A stretch of DNA of 64,000 nt from Sphingobium nicotianae (GCF_018603885.1 NZ_JAHGAW010000004.1:248001-312000), one strand, 5' to 3'; shown: positions 16,936-25,782, counted from the stretch's first letter. Notes: generated from the sequence alone by a model not told the origin. Translations and numbers: made by a program.

Positions 16936-16952
16936 TTGCGAATGCTTCTCAA
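16936..16952. promoter_or_regulatory. Fur-like box upstream of the PepSY operon
   Basis: TTGCGAATGCTTCTCAA is an inverted repeat (TTGcGAA / TTCtCAA) with one mismatch, spaced like the sites at 15831 and 16867. It lies about 75 bp upstream of the PepSY gene, suggesting iron control of that operon. Confidence 0.6.
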
Positions 16953-17027
16953 TATAGGCATTGGGTTGACAGAAGGACGATTCGAGCGGGCTGCGATTGG
17001 CGCAGGCTCGGCCAATCCGAGGATCGA

Positions 17028-17744
17028 ATGGACGCCCGAACCTTGAGCGGTGCACTGCAGGATGGAAGCGAAGGCGCGGCACAGGCCCTGGAGGCCGTAG
17101 CCGCGCCAGGCCGGACTGCCGTGAAGGCGAAGCGCAGGCCTTCAGCCCGCGTCTTCTGGCTCAAGCAGCTTCACACCTGGCACTGGGTGAGCGCGGCCAT
17201 CTCGCTGATCGGGATGATGCTGTTCGCGATCACCGGCATCACGCTCAATCACGCCGCCTCGATCGGCGCCGAGCCGAAGGTGACGCAGGGTGCGGGACAA
17301 TTGGCCGCGCCGTTGATTGCCGAGTTGAAGAAGACGCCGGCGAGCGGAGCGCCAATCCCCAATGCCGTCGCCGACGAGGTGCAACACCTCGTCAAGCTGG
17401 ATACCCATGGCAAGTCGGCCGAATGGTCCGAGGATGAAGTCTATGTCGCCCTGCCGGGGCCGGGCCGCGATGCGTGGGTCAGCGTCGATCGCGCAAGCGG
17501 CGCGGTCACCTCCGAGCTGACCGATCGCGGCTGGATCTCCTACCTCAACGACCTGCACAAGGGCCGCAATACCGGCAGCGCCTGGTTCTGGTTCATCGAT
17601 GTGTTCGCTGTCGCCTGCATCCTGTTCACGATCACCGGCTTCTTCCTGCTCCAGCTTCACGCGCGGCACCGTCCCTCGACCTGGCCACTGGTCGGACTCG
17701 GGTTGCTCGTGCCCGCCCTTCTCGCCGTCCTGTTCATCCATTGA
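17028..17744 (+). CDS. PepSY-associated transmembrane protein, iron module
   Basis: A 238-residue inner-membrane protein with three membrane helices (about 52-74, 185-209 and 217-237) and a periplasmic PepSY-type domain between the first two (VYVALPGPGRDAWVSVDRASGAV). Conserved polar residues sit at the membrane edges: H49 and H52 in HTWHW, N74-H75 and H178. Related proteins are implicated in electron transfer to the periplasm or ferric reduction. It opens an operon with DUF2271, DUF4198 and ApbE, and a Fur-like box precedes it. The electron-carrier role is inferred from family and context. Confidence 0.85.
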   Translation: MDARTLSGALQDGSEGAAQALEAVAAPGRTAVKAKRRPSARVFWLKQLHTWHWVSAAISLIGMMLFAITGITLNHAASIGAEPKVTQGAGQLAAPLIAELKKTPASGAPIPNAVADEVQHLVKLDTHGKSAEWSEDEVYVALPGPGRDAWVSVDRASGAVTSELTDRGWISYLNDLHKGRNTGSAWFWFIDVFAVACILFTITGFFLLQLHARHRPSTWPLVGLGLLVPALLAVLFIH

Positions 17745-17761
17745 GAGGCCATATCGCTGCC

Positions 17762-18235
17762 ATGAAGAAGACTTCCCTCCTCCTCGCCGGCCTCGCGGCC
17801 GCCCCGGCTTCGGCCGGGACGCTGACCATCACCATCCCGCAGCTCAAGGTCGCCGAATATCATCGGCCCTATGTCGCGGCCTGGATCGAGCCGGTCGGCG
17901 GCGGCGAGGCGCGCACCCTGCTCTCCTGGTACGACGTCAAGAAGACGGGCGCCGAGCCGGGCACCAAATGGCTGCACGATCTGCGGACCTGGTGGCGCAA
18001 GGGCGGTCGCAGCCTCAAGCAGCCGGCCGACGGGATCACCGGCGCGACGCGCGCACCCGGCACGCACAAGATAGCGCTGCCCACAAATCTCAAGCCCGGG
18101 CAATACACACTCTATGTCGAGGCGGCCCGCGAGCAGGGCGGCCGCGAGATCATCTCGCTCCCACTCAACGTTGCCGCCCCGAACGGGTCCGTCTCCGGCA
18201 AGACCGAGCTCGGCGTCGTCACTCTCTCTCGCTGA
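17762..18235 (+). CDS. DUF2271 periplasmic protein with a flavinylation motif
   Basis: A 157-residue exported protein. The signal peptide is MKKTSLLLAGLAAAPASA, followed by TLTITIPQLKVAEYHRPYVAAWIE, which is DUF2271. Residues 90-96 read DGITGAT and match the ApbE target motif D-x-x-[ST]-G-A-[ST]. The Thr at 96 would be the residue that receives FMN through a phosphodiester bond. An ApbE transferase is encoded two genes downstream. It starts 17 bp after the PepSY gene. It is best read as the flavin-carrying soluble partner of the PepSY protein in an extracytoplasmic redox chain. Flavinylation is inferred from the motif. Confidence 0.88.
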   Translation: MKKTSLLLAGLAAAPASAGTLTITIPQLKVAEYHRPYVAAWIEPVGGGEARTLLSWYDVKKTGAEPGTKWLHDLRTWWRKGGRSLKQPADGITGATRAPGTHKIALPTNLKPGQYTLYVEAAREQGGREIISLPLNVAAPNGSVSGKTELGVVTLSR

Positions 18236-18246
18236 AAGGCCCCCTC

Positions 18247-19152
18247 ATGCGTCTCAAGACATGTCTGATCGCCGCCGCGGCCCTGATCGCGGTCGCCACG
18301 CCGGGCCTCGCGCACCGCAACTGGCTGCTGCCCTCCGCGACCATCTTCTCCAGTACTCCGGAGACGGTGGCCGTCGATGCCGCTGAATCGACCGATCTCT
18401 TCTTCCCCGATCATCGCGCGCTCGGTGTCGAGCGGATCAAGGTTTGGGCGCCCGACGGCAGCGAAGGCAAGATCCAGAACGGCTCCAACGGCCGCGTCCG
18501 CTCGACCTTCGAGGTGCAGCTCGATAAGCCGGGCACATGGCGGATCGGCATGGTGCAGAACGGCATCGGCGGCACCTTCAAGGTCGATGGCGTCGAGTGG
18601 CGGCTGTTCAGCGGGCGCCGTCCTGGTGGAGCTGGCGGGCCTGGAGCGGGTGCCGGCCGCGGCCCCGGCGCTCCCGGTGGCCCGAGCGGCGCTGGTGGCG
18701 AGCCTCCGCGCTTCGTCAGCAGCATCGACGAGATTCCGGCCAACGCGACCGACATCCGGATCACCGAGACCTCGGGCAGCAACAACATCTATGTGACGGC
18801 CGGCGAGCCGACCGACACCGTGTTCACGCCGACCGGCAAGGGCCTCGAAATGGTGCCGGTGACGCACCTGACCGAGCTGGTGAAGGGCGAGCCTGCCAGG
18901 CTCAAATTCCTCGTCGACGGCAAGCCGGCGGCGGGCCTCAAGGTCAGTGTGCTGCCAGGGGGCAAGCGCTATCGCGACAGCGATGGCGCCATCGAGATCA
19001 TGACTGGCGCCGACGGTGTCGCGACGATCGACTGGCCCGAGGCCGGCATGTTCTGGCTTAACACCAGCTTCGCCGACAACAAGGCGACGATGCCCAAGGC
19101 GACCGGGCGCCGTATGAGCTACACCGCCACGCTTGAGGTGATGGCCCCCTGA
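18247..19152 (+). CDS. DUF4198 domain-containing periplasmic protein
   Basis: A 301-residue exported protein of the NikM-like DUF4198 family. The signal peptide (1-22) ends ATPGLA and leaves His23 as the likely mature N-terminus (HRNWLLPS). An N-terminal His suits metal coordination. Two beta-rich parts are separated by a Gly/Pro/Ala-rich linker at about 122-153. The second part contains VTHLTELVKGEPARLKFLVDGKPAAGLKVSVLPGGKRYRD, the core DUF4198 signature. It lies between the flavin carrier gene and apbE, 11 bp after the former. A role in binding or delivering a metal, probably iron, is inferred. Confidence 0.87.
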   Translation: MRLKTCLIAAAALIAVATPGLAHRNWLLPSATIFSSTPETVAVDAAESTDLFFPDHRALGVERIKVWAPDGSEGKIQNGSNGRVRSTFEVQLDKPGTWRIGMVQNGIGGTFKVDGVEWRLFSGRRPGGAGGPGAGAGRGPGAPGGPSGAGGEPPRFVSSIDEIPANATDIRITETSGSNNIYVTAGEPTDTVFTPTGKGLEMVPVTHLTELVKGEPARLKFLVDGKPAAGLKVSVLPGGKRYRDSDGAIEIMTGADGVATIDWPEAGMFWLNTSFADNKATMPKATGRRMSYTATLEVMAP

Positions 19153-19157
19153 GCGCG

Positions 19158-20153
19158 ATGCCGACGTCGTTTCCGGCGCGCATCCGCCTCGCGGTGCCGC
19201 CCGTGATTGATGGCCTGGCGTTGGCCGGGCTCGATGCGGCGGCGCGCGTCCATGATCTCGATGGCGAGACGATGGGCACCTTTTGGCGGGTGCGGCTCGC
19301 GGCGTCGACGGGCGCTGACCTCAGCGGGATCGGCATGACGATCCAGTCGCGGCTCGACGGGCTGACGTCGGAGATGAGCCACTGGGACCCGTCGTCGCTG
19401 CTTCGTGCCTTCGATCGATCCGGAGCGGGCGACTGGACGCCACTGACCCCCGATTTCGCTACGGTGATCGGGATGGGACTGGCGATTGCGGAGTGCACTG
19501 GCGGTGCCTTCGATCCGACGATAGGGCGGCTGACCGATCTCTATGGCCTCGGCCCAAACCCAAGCGATCGCGAACCGACACCGCAGGAGACAGAGTGCGC
19601 GCTCAGCTGTTCGGGTTGGCGCCTCCTTCGTTATGACAGGTGCGAACGGAGCATCCAGCAGCCCGGCGGGCTCTGGCTGGACCTGTCGGGCATCGCCAAG
19701 GGCTATGCGGTCGATGTCGTGGCCGATCTGCTCGCGGGCTGCGGCATCGGTCACTGCCTCGTCGAGATTGGCGGCGAGTGCGTGGGGCGGGGCATGCGGC
19801 CGGACGGCGATCCCTGGTGGGTGGATCTGGAGACGCCGCCGGACCTGCGCGCCCTCCCGATGCGCGTGGCGCTGCATCAGCTCGCGGTCGCAACTTCGGG
19901 CGATTACGTGCGCGGCGCGCACACGCTCGATCCGCGCACGGGCCGCCGCGTGGCGAACGGCGTGGCCTCGGTCAGCGTGATCCATGCGCGCGCGATGGAG
20001 GCCGATGCCTGGGCGAGCGCGCTCACCGTGCTCGGGCGCGAGGAGGGTGCCGCTCTGGCGGTGCGCGAGGGTCTCGCGGTGCGCATGCTCTCGCGCGACG
20101 GCGTGATGACGCGCGAGTGGATCAGCCCGGCGCTCGCGGCGATGCTGGGCTGA
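19158..20153 (+). CDS. apbE: FAD:protein FMN transferase (ApbE family)
   Basis: A 331-residue ApbE. It transfers FMN from FAD onto a Thr/Ser of a target protein. Motifs seen: TMGTFWRVRL (T38), FDPTIGRLTDLYGLGP, the DLSGIAKGYAVDVV block, LVEIGGECVGRG, and the metal/flavin site YVRGAHTLDPRTGRR with AMEADAWASALTVLG. Length is normal. I see no clear signal peptide or lipobox at the N-terminus, whereas its presumed target (17762) has one. So either the export signal is cryptic or modification precedes export. It starts 5 bp after the DUF4198 gene and closes the operon. Confidence 0.92.
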   Translation: MPTSFPARIRLAVPPVIDGLALAGLDAAARVHDLDGETMGTFWRVRLAASTGADLSGIGMTIQSRLDGLTSEMSHWDPSSLLRAFDRSGAGDWTPLTPDFATVIGMGLAIAECTGGAFDPTIGRLTDLYGLGPNPSDREPTPQETECALSCSGWRLLRYDRCERSIQQPGGLWLDLSGIAKGYAVDVVADLLAGCGIGHCLVEIGGECVGRGMRPDGDPWWVDLETPPDLRALPMRVALHQLAVATSGDYVRGAHTLDPRTGRRVANGVASVSVIHARAMEADAWASALTVLGREEGAALAVREGLAVRMLSRDGVMTREWISPALAAMLG

Positions 20154-20311
20154 TCTTTCACCCCGCCCTTTCAAAGGAGGGGGCAAAAACTGCGATTCCT
20201 ATCGGCACTAAATATTGCCATCCCCCACGGTCGACCTTGTCGACACCCGCTTCGCCCCGCATTGTCGCGCCAAAGGGCGACTCGCATCGCCCGCATAACG
20301 GGGAGGACGGC

Positions 20312-22054
20312 GTGCCGGCAAAGCCAGATCCGCAGACGCCGATGTATCGCGTCGCCTATACCAGGCTCAGCGATGTGCAGATCGGCGCGGCGCTCGCCAA
20401 GGTGGCGAAGGCGGGCCCCGCCTGTGCCTCGCCGCTGTCGGGCGATCTCGCTGGCAAATCGATCCGGATCGTGACCGATAAGGGGCCGACGCTCGACTAT
20501 AAATTCGCCAGCGACAGGCAGCTCGGCGTCTCCGAGGATGGCGGCAATGCAGTGAGCGCGGGATATGGATTGCTGTTGCAGGACCATATCAGCCTGATCG
20601 CGCATCTGATCCCCGGCACGATGCGCGGCTATGCGAGCGTGATCGACAATCGCTCGGGGATCGCGACGCTCTTCGAGCTCTGGTTCGGCGGCTATGCCGA
20701 CAAGCGCGAGGTCTCGCGTGAAATCTATGGCGGCTATGTTGCCGTCGCCGGCAAGCCCGAGCCGCAGCGCCGCCACAAGGCCAGCAACCGCGCCGAGGGC
20801 AAGGGCTTCTACTGGAAGCAGGACACGGGCTTCGAAAGTCTCGAATATTATCCAAGCGCCGCTTACTCGCATTTCGTGGAGCTGACCCATAGCGGCAACG
20901 AGATGGGCTATTGCGCGCCGAGCGACTATCTCCGGATCGACGACGACTATTATATCTACACCCGGGTCGAGTGCGAATTTTCGGGCACGCTCACCCTCTA
21001 TGTGATGGACCTCAACCGGCAACAGCAGATCGGCCTGCGCCTCGGCTTCGACCGGCTCGATGCGCTCGATTATTATCTGTTCCGCGGCAAGGGCGAGTGG
21101 CTGGGGCAGATCGCGCAGTTCGAGAAGTTCGGCGACACAGCGGGCAACGTCATCCCGCCGCCCGACAATGCCAAGAAGGGTGAGCGCCGCGTCTATCGCC
21201 CGCTTCAGACCATGCCCAGGATGAGCAGGGCCGAGGTAGACAAGGCCGTCGCCGAGCATCGCCGCGTGTTCGCGTCGCGCACCGGCGCGGGCAGCGGCGC
21301 CTCCGGCATGGCGACCAACGGCGTGCCGCCGGTCGAGGCGCTCGCCTGCCGCGAATTCACGCTGCGCTACGACGATGGCCCGGCCATCGATTACAGGGTC
21401 AAGGATGCCGAGACTTTGAGCTGGCGGATGGCGGGCGGCGCCTGGACCGAGGCGCGCTATCAGGCATGGGAATCCATGCCGGGCGTCATCCTGTTCGGCC
21501 ATTTGCTCGACGGCATGCCGAACCATGACGGGCATATGATCGTCGCGGATTTCGATGCGGGTCTCGCCACCTGTTTCAATGGGACGCTGAAAGGCCCCTA
21601 TTTCGCCAACGAGGCTTGCGCGCGGACCCTGTTCGGCGTGGTCGTGGGGCAGGGCGTGCCTGCGCCCGGCACGCTGCGCCACCAGCGCACGCGCGAGATG
21701 CTCGGTCGCGCGCTGACCTGGAACTATGCGCCGGGGCTTACCTCGATGCACCTCTACTCGACTCCGCAGACTGTCTCGTGGATCATCTTCACGGACAGCG
21801 GCGCGGGCGGCATGGCGTGGAGCGGTCCCGGCGACTTCGTGAAGATCCGCGACGGGCTGTATTTCTGTTACTGGCTGGAGGATGCCTGCAACGGCACGCT
21901 CGGGACGATCCTCATCAACATGCGCACCATGCACGATGCCGGCATCGGCTATCATTGCGGCATGGAAGGGCTCAGCATGAGCCAGATCGGCGCGCACGGA
22001 CGCCATGCCGGGAAGTATGACGTGACGCGCTTTTTCGCCGGGAGGGAAGGGTGA
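20312..22054 (+). CDS. MoaF-family protein (two-module)
   Basis: About 580 residues in two related modules. The first starts near GKSIRIVTDKGPTLDYKF and the second near CREFTLRYDDGPAIDYRVKDAETLSWR. Each continues with a stretch of beta strands (LLQDHISLIAHLIPGTMRGY; ILFGHLLDGMPNHDGHMIVADF), the pattern of MoaF. The role of MoaF in molybdenum-cofactor metabolism is weakly supported and this protein may act elsewhere. The open frame reaches back into apbE in another phase. The GTG at 20312 is chosen because GGGAGG lies 7 bp before it. Its stop overlaps the start of the next gene, so the pair is translationally coupled. Confidence 0.65.
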   Translation: MPAKPDPQTPMYRVAYTRLSDVQIGAALAKVAKAGPACASPLSGDLAGKSIRIVTDKGPTLDYKFASDRQLGVSEDGGNAVSAGYGLLLQDHISLIAHLIPGTMRGYASVIDNRSGIATLFELWFGGYADKREVSREIYGGYVAVAGKPEPQRRHKASNRAEGKGFYWKQDTGFESLEYYPSAAYSHFVELTHSGNEMGYCAPSDYLRIDDDYYIYTRVECEFSGTLTLYVMDLNRQQQIGLRLGFDRLDALDYYLFRGKGEWLGQIAQFEKFGDTAGNVIPPPDNAKKGERRVYRPLQTMPRMSRAEVDKAVAEHRRVFASRTGAGSGASGMATNGVPPVEALACREFTLRYDDGPAIDYRVKDAETLSWRMAGGAWTEARYQAWESMPGVILFGHLLDGMPNHDGHMIVADFDAGLATCFNGTLKGPYFANEACARTLFGVVVGQGVPAPGTLRHQRTREMLGRALTWNYAPGLTSMHLYSTPQTVSWIIFTDSGAGGMAWSGPGDFVKIRDGLYFCYWLEDACNGTLGTILINMRTMHDAGIGYHCGMEGLSMSQIGAHGRHAGKYDVTRFFAGREG

Positions 22055-22557
22055 GCGGGATGGAGAATGACGGCATCGCGACGCGGCGGTCCTTCCTTAA
22101 AAGCGGAGCGATCCTTGCCGCCCCGCTGGGCTTGGCTGTGCCGGGCGCTGCGCTGGCAGCGGATGACCGTGCAATGCGGCTTGCAAGGCTGGAAGACGAG
22201 GCGGCGATCCGCGCGCTGCATCGCGACTGGCTGGTGCGGGTGAACGGGCGTAGCGTGACGGCGGATCTGTGCGTGAGTGCGCGTGCCGCGGCCTGCCTCG
22301 GCGATGAGATCTGCGGCATCATCCAGGATGAGGATGGGGTCGTCGAGATCACGGCGAACGGCGAGCGGGCTTCCGGGTATTATCCCTGCCGGATCGAGAC
22401 CGAAAGCCGGATGGCAGCGGAGAACACGTTCGCACAAATGGCGCTGGCACAGGGCGGCGGCGTCACGCGGACGAGCGAGCCACGCCTCCTCAGCGTGGAG
22501 TATGCGAAGATTGCCGATCGCTGGGTGATCGCGACGGTCGAAGCAGGCACCGCCTGA
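22051..22557 (+). CDS. Tat-exported NTF2/SnoaL-like protein
   Basis: A 168-residue protein with a twin-arginine signal (RRSFLKSGAILAAPLGLAVPGAALA). A small NTF2-like cone follows, with LEDEAAIRALHRDWLVRVNG at its start and a terminal strand KIADRWVIATVEAG. SnoaL-like proteins can be enzymes or binding proteins and no catalytic residues are certain here. The GTG at 22051 overlaps the stop of the MoaF-like gene (GTGA) and has GGAGGGAAGG before it; an ATG at 22060 is the alternative. The Tat signal implies a folded or cofactor-bearing cargo in the periplasm. Function unknown. Confidence 0.7.
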   Translation: MSGMENDGIATRRSFLKSGAILAAPLGLAVPGAALAADDRAMRLARLEDEAAIRALHRDWLVRVNGRSVTADLCVSARAAACLGDEICGIIQDEDGVVEITANGERASGYYPCRIETESRMAAENTFAQMALAQGGGVTRTSEPRLLSVEYAKIADRWVIATVEAGTA

Positions 22558-22566
22558 CGGAAGAGC

Positions 22567-23082
22567 CTATTTCTTCCCCATCATGTTGGGATCGAACTTC
22601 AGCATCTCCGTACTCTTGAGCGCCGGATCCCAATGCTCGGCGATCAGGCCGTCCTCGATGCGGTAGAAATCGAACCAGGTCGTCAGATAGGCCGCGCCCT
22701 TGTCATCCTTCATCGGCCGCTCGCTGACCACTACGACATAGTCGCGCTCAGCGATGATGTTGAGGATCGGCAGCGTGATGGTCGGCGTGATCGGCCGGGT
22801 CGGGCGCGAGCCGCGCAGGAAGGCGGCAAGCGCGTCGCGGCCCGAGGCGACGTTGGGGTTATGCTGGAGATATTCGGGGGTGAAGAACTGTGCGACCATC
22901 TCTGCATGCCCACCCTGCACGATGGCGCGGTACATATCGTAGACCAGCTTCTTGTTGGCGGCGAGCTTCGGGTCGGGACTGGCGATCAGCGCGGCTTGCC
23001 CCTCCGCCGTCGCGATCACCTGCGCGCCCGCGCCCGATGCGGCGAGCACCGCCGCCGTAATTGCCGTCATGATGCTTCTCAT
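22567..23082 (-). CDS. secreted SnoaL-like nuclear transport factor 2 family protein
   Basis: A 171-residue protein with a Sec signal (MRSIMTAITAAVLAASGAGAQ) and a SnoaL-like domain. Key stretches are NKKLVYDMYRAIVQGGHAEMVAQFFTPEYLQHNP, GRDALAAFLR, and WFDFYRIEDGLIAEHWD. This matches the polyketide-cyclase-like SnoaL group often annotated as predicted ester cyclase. Its stop lies 9 bp from the stop of the convergent Tat protein. The reaction is not known and the group is diverse. Confidence 0.8.
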   Translation of the reverse strand: MRSIMTAITAAVLAASGAGAQVIATAEGQAALIASPDPKLAANKKLVYDMYRAIVQGGHAEMVAQFFTPEYLQHNPNVASGRDALAAFLRGSRPTRPITPTITLPILNIIAERDYVVVVSERPMKDDKGAAYLTTWFDFYRIEDGLIAEHWDPALKSTEMLKFDPNMMGKK

Positions 23083-23172
23083 GTCGCTTCCTCTCCTGCT
23101 CCAACCGGCTCAACATCCTAGCGGGATCCGACGAAATCTCCCATGATGGCGGCGAACGACAAGGAGGATGTC

Positions 23173-23643
23173 ATGGAAGTGCGCACCAGCCGCGGCATGT
23201 CGACGGTCGAGATCTTCCCGTTCCTGCTGATTCCCGTGCTGATCTACAATCTGCTCGCGCTCTTCTCCGCGCCGCCGCTGGCGGGGGCGACCGAGCCGAC
23301 CCTGTTCGCCACGCTGCGCGGCGAGGCCTTCTCGCTCCAGATGCTCTCGGGATCGAGCCTGTCGCTGAGCTGGGGCGACATGTTGCTGCTGCTCGCGATC
23401 GTCTTCCTGCTCGTCGAGATCGTGAAGGCACCGCGGACTGCCTCGCCCTCGATCATCAATCACATGCTCTCGATGGGCGTCTTCATCTTCTGCCTCGTCG
23501 AGTTCCTGATGCTGCGCAGCTTCGCCAGCGCGACCTTCTTCCTGATGACGATGATGGTGCTGCTCGATGCCATGGCGGGCATGGCGGTGACGATCATCTC
23601 GGCGCGGCGGGATTTCGATGTGAGTGGCGGCTCGAGTTCCTGA
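23173..23643 (+). CDS. conserved four-helix membrane protein
   Basis: A 156-residue integral membrane protein of unknown function. Hydrophobic segments occur near VEIFPFLLIPVLIYNLLALF, GDMLLLLAIVFLLVEIV, LSMGVFIFCLVEFLML and FFLMTMMVLLDAMAGMAVTII. The second is followed by positive charge (KAPRTASPS). The ATG at 23173 has AAGGAGG 6 bp upstream and is better than the ATG at 23143. I recognise no named domain. It converges on the AsmA gene with a 15-bp gap. Confidence 0.75.
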   Translation: MEVRTSRGMSTVEIFPFLLIPVLIYNLLALFSAPPLAGATEPTLFATLRGEAFSLQMLSGSSLSLSWGDMLLLLAIVFLLVEIVKAPRTASPSIINHMLSMGVFIFCLVEFLMLRSFASATFFLMTMMVLLDAMAGMAVTIISARRDFDVSGGSSS

Positions 23644-23658
23644 TTCTGCCGTGCCTTC

Positions 23659-25638
23659 CTAGCGCGACGCCAGCCTCTGCCCCTCATCCCGCTCCCGCTG
23701 CGCGCTTTCCGGCGCGCCGCGCAGGATCGGGCCGCAGGCGGGGGCCTGGGCCGCGCCCGGATCGACGAAGCCGAAGATCGCACCGAGGCTAGGCAGGGGC
23801 AGCCCGAACAGGCGGGATTCGCCGAACCAGGAGACCGGCGCGCGCTCCAGAACCGGATCGCTGAACGTGCCGCCGATCCGCACCGGATGGGGTCGCGCGA
23901 AGAAGGTCATCGCCTTGCCGTCTGCGCTGAGCCGGAGGTCGAGGCGCTCGTCGCGCAGATCGAGCTCGCCGCTGCCGGTGAGGACATGGCCCTGGGTGTC
24001 GATGAGGATCGGATCGGCGGTTGCCAGTCCCTCGCGCACCGTGAAGGCGATGAGGCCGCAACGGATGCCGGTCGGCTGCTCCTCGCTCTCGCCATCGCTG
24101 AACATGGCGTCGCTGACATTGGCCATGTCGAGCGAGGAAGCGCTCGCCGGCGCCATGCGCGCCATGCCGCCCGGGATGATCAACGCCATGCGCCCGTTCG
24201 CATTGCCGATCACTTCGCGCAGCGTGTCGCCTTGCCCGGTGAGCTGGATGCGACCCTTGACCATCGCCGTGGTGCCGGCGGGCGCAATGCCCCAGTCGGC
24301 CAGCAATCGGCCCATCGGCGTCGGTGACAGGCGAATGTCGCCGCGCACAAGCGCCGGCTTGCGGCGCGTATCGATGAAGATGTCGCTCGATACGAAGCCG
24401 CCGCCCAGATCGACGCTGGCCGGGGAAACCTGCAGGCGACCATCGACCAGTGCGAGCGTCATGCTCAGGTGAGCGGGGGCATGGGGCGCAGCGTGAACGG
24501 CGTCGGCGCGGTAGGCGACGACCGCGTCGAAGCGGCGCAGGGCTTCCGATGAGAGATGGGCATCGGGCAGCAGACGCGGAACGAAGCGCAGGCCTTCCTC
24601 GTCGTCCAGCGTGGCGACGGACGCATTCTCGATGCCGAAAAGCTGCCGCGCATCGTCCAGATTCAGCGTGCGCGAGGCGAGTTCGGCGAAAATGCGCGGG
24701 CGCTCATGGCGCTGATCGAGCGTCAGCTTCCCGGTCAGGTCGGTGCTGCCGATGCGCCCCGCAACATGACTGAAGTGCCATGCGCCGGGTGCTGCGCTCA
24801 TTGCCGCCTTGATCTCATAATCGGGCATGGCGGGCAGGGTGATGCCGCCCAGCGCTGCAAGCTGCGCGAAGTCCGCGCCGCGCGCGCTCACGTCGAGGTC
24901 GTTCGCGTTCAGTTTGAACGGCGTCTCCGCCTCGCCCCGGACAGCAAGCGCGTACGCGTCGGTGTGGGCACGAATGTCGAATTTGGTCGGCGCTCCCTCC
25001 GCTGACCGGGTCGTGCCGGTCAGCGCGAAGTGCCGCTCGCCGATGCGTCCCTCGCCGCGCAGGTCGATGATGCCGCGACCGCCCTGCTCCAGCGTCAGCT
25101 GTGCTTCGGCACCGCGCAGATTGTCGCGGAAATGGATGGCGACATGATCGGCATCGATTCGCCGGATCGCGGTGGCGTCGAACAGGGTGCCGGGTCTTCC
25201 GATGTCCCAATTGATCCGGTTGGCATGTTTCGAGCGCTCCAGATCGATGGTGCCGTCGGCGATCGCGAGCATGCGCAGGCCGGGCTGGCCGACCAGGAGA
25301 TCGAACGTGGCGAGACGCGCCGAGACTGTTCCGGCGTCGAGGAAATTGTCCGCGAGCGCCCATTTGGGATTGGCGATGCGCACCTGTTCGCCGGTGAAGG
25401 TCACTGAAAAAGGCGTCACGAGGATACGCAATGCGCCGCCGACGGTGACTGCGCGTCCGAGCGCTGCGGTGGCGTGGCGCTCGACGATGCCCTTGAGCGG
25501 CGTCGCCGCGCCGAAGGCGAGTGCGGCCCAGCCGGCGAGGGGAAGCGTGATCGCGGCCCATAGCCAGGGCCGCCGCCGTTTGACGAGCATGGGCAAAGGA
25601 GCAGGCGCTGTCGCCTGTACGATCGGCTCCGTCATCAC
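23659..25638 (-). CDS. AsmA family protein
   Basis: A 659-residue envelope protein anchored by one N-terminal helix (about 24-44, RPWLWAAITLPLAGWAALAFG). The body is the long beta-rich AsmA/DUF748 repeat, with the typical opening IVERHATAALGRAVTVGGALRILVTPFSVTFTGEQVRIANPKW and the C-terminal segment LIDTQGHVLTGSGELDLRDERLDLRLSADGK. AsmA-like proteins bridge the inner and outer membranes and are tied to phospholipid transport. The length is typical of the shorter members. No operon partner is evident. Confidence 0.85.
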   Translation of the reverse strand: MMTEPIVQATAPAPLPMLVKRRRPWLWAAITLPLAGWAALAFGAATPLKGIVERHATAALGRAVTVGGALRILVTPFSVTFTGEQVRIANPKWALADNFLDAGTVSARLATFDLLVGQPGLRMLAIADGTIDLERSKHANRINWDIGRPGTLFDATAIRRIDADHVAIHFRDNLRGAEAQLTLEQGGRGIIDLRGEGRIGERHFALTGTTRSAEGAPTKFDIRAHTDAYALAVRGEAETPFKLNANDLDVSARGADFAQLAALGGITLPAMPDYEIKAAMSAAPGAWHFSHVAGRIGSTDLTGKLTLDQRHERPRIFAELASRTLNLDDARQLFGIENASVATLDDEEGLRFVPRLLPDAHLSSEALRRFDAVVAYRADAVHAAPHAPAHLSMTLALVDGRLQVSPASVDLGGGFVSSDIFIDTRRKPALVRGDIRLSPTPMGRLLADWGIAPAGTTAMVKGRIQLTGQGDTLREVIGNANGRMALIIPGGMARMAPASASSLDMANVSDAMFSDGESEEQPTGIRCGLIAFTVREGLATADPILIDTQGHVLTGSGELDLRDERLDLRLSADGKAMTFFARPHPVRIGGTFSDPVLERAPVSWFGESRLFGLPLPSLGAIFGFVDPGAAQAPACGPILRGAPESAQRERDEGQRLASR

Positions 25639-25782
25639 CGTTCCGGAAAAGCGACCGAGCCACCGGGGAGACCGGTCCGGAAATCGGTCATATGCATGCT
25701 GGTCATGCGGTGCTTGTAGCGCAGACTGGCTGAATGGTCGCTGACAATGGCGTTAGTGTCTTTTACAAACCGCGCTGACTGA

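Noticed and set aside
20156..20195. Possible third copy of the double-hairpin repeat after apbE
   Set aside because: Only a short CCGCCCTTT/AAAGGAGGG-like hairpin is present, without the CACCACCCC arms or the central core.
19640..20311. Long N-terminal extension of the MoaF-like frame within apbE
   Set aside because: It is an out-of-phase reading of apbE. The GTG at 20312 with GGGAGG before it fits the protein family.
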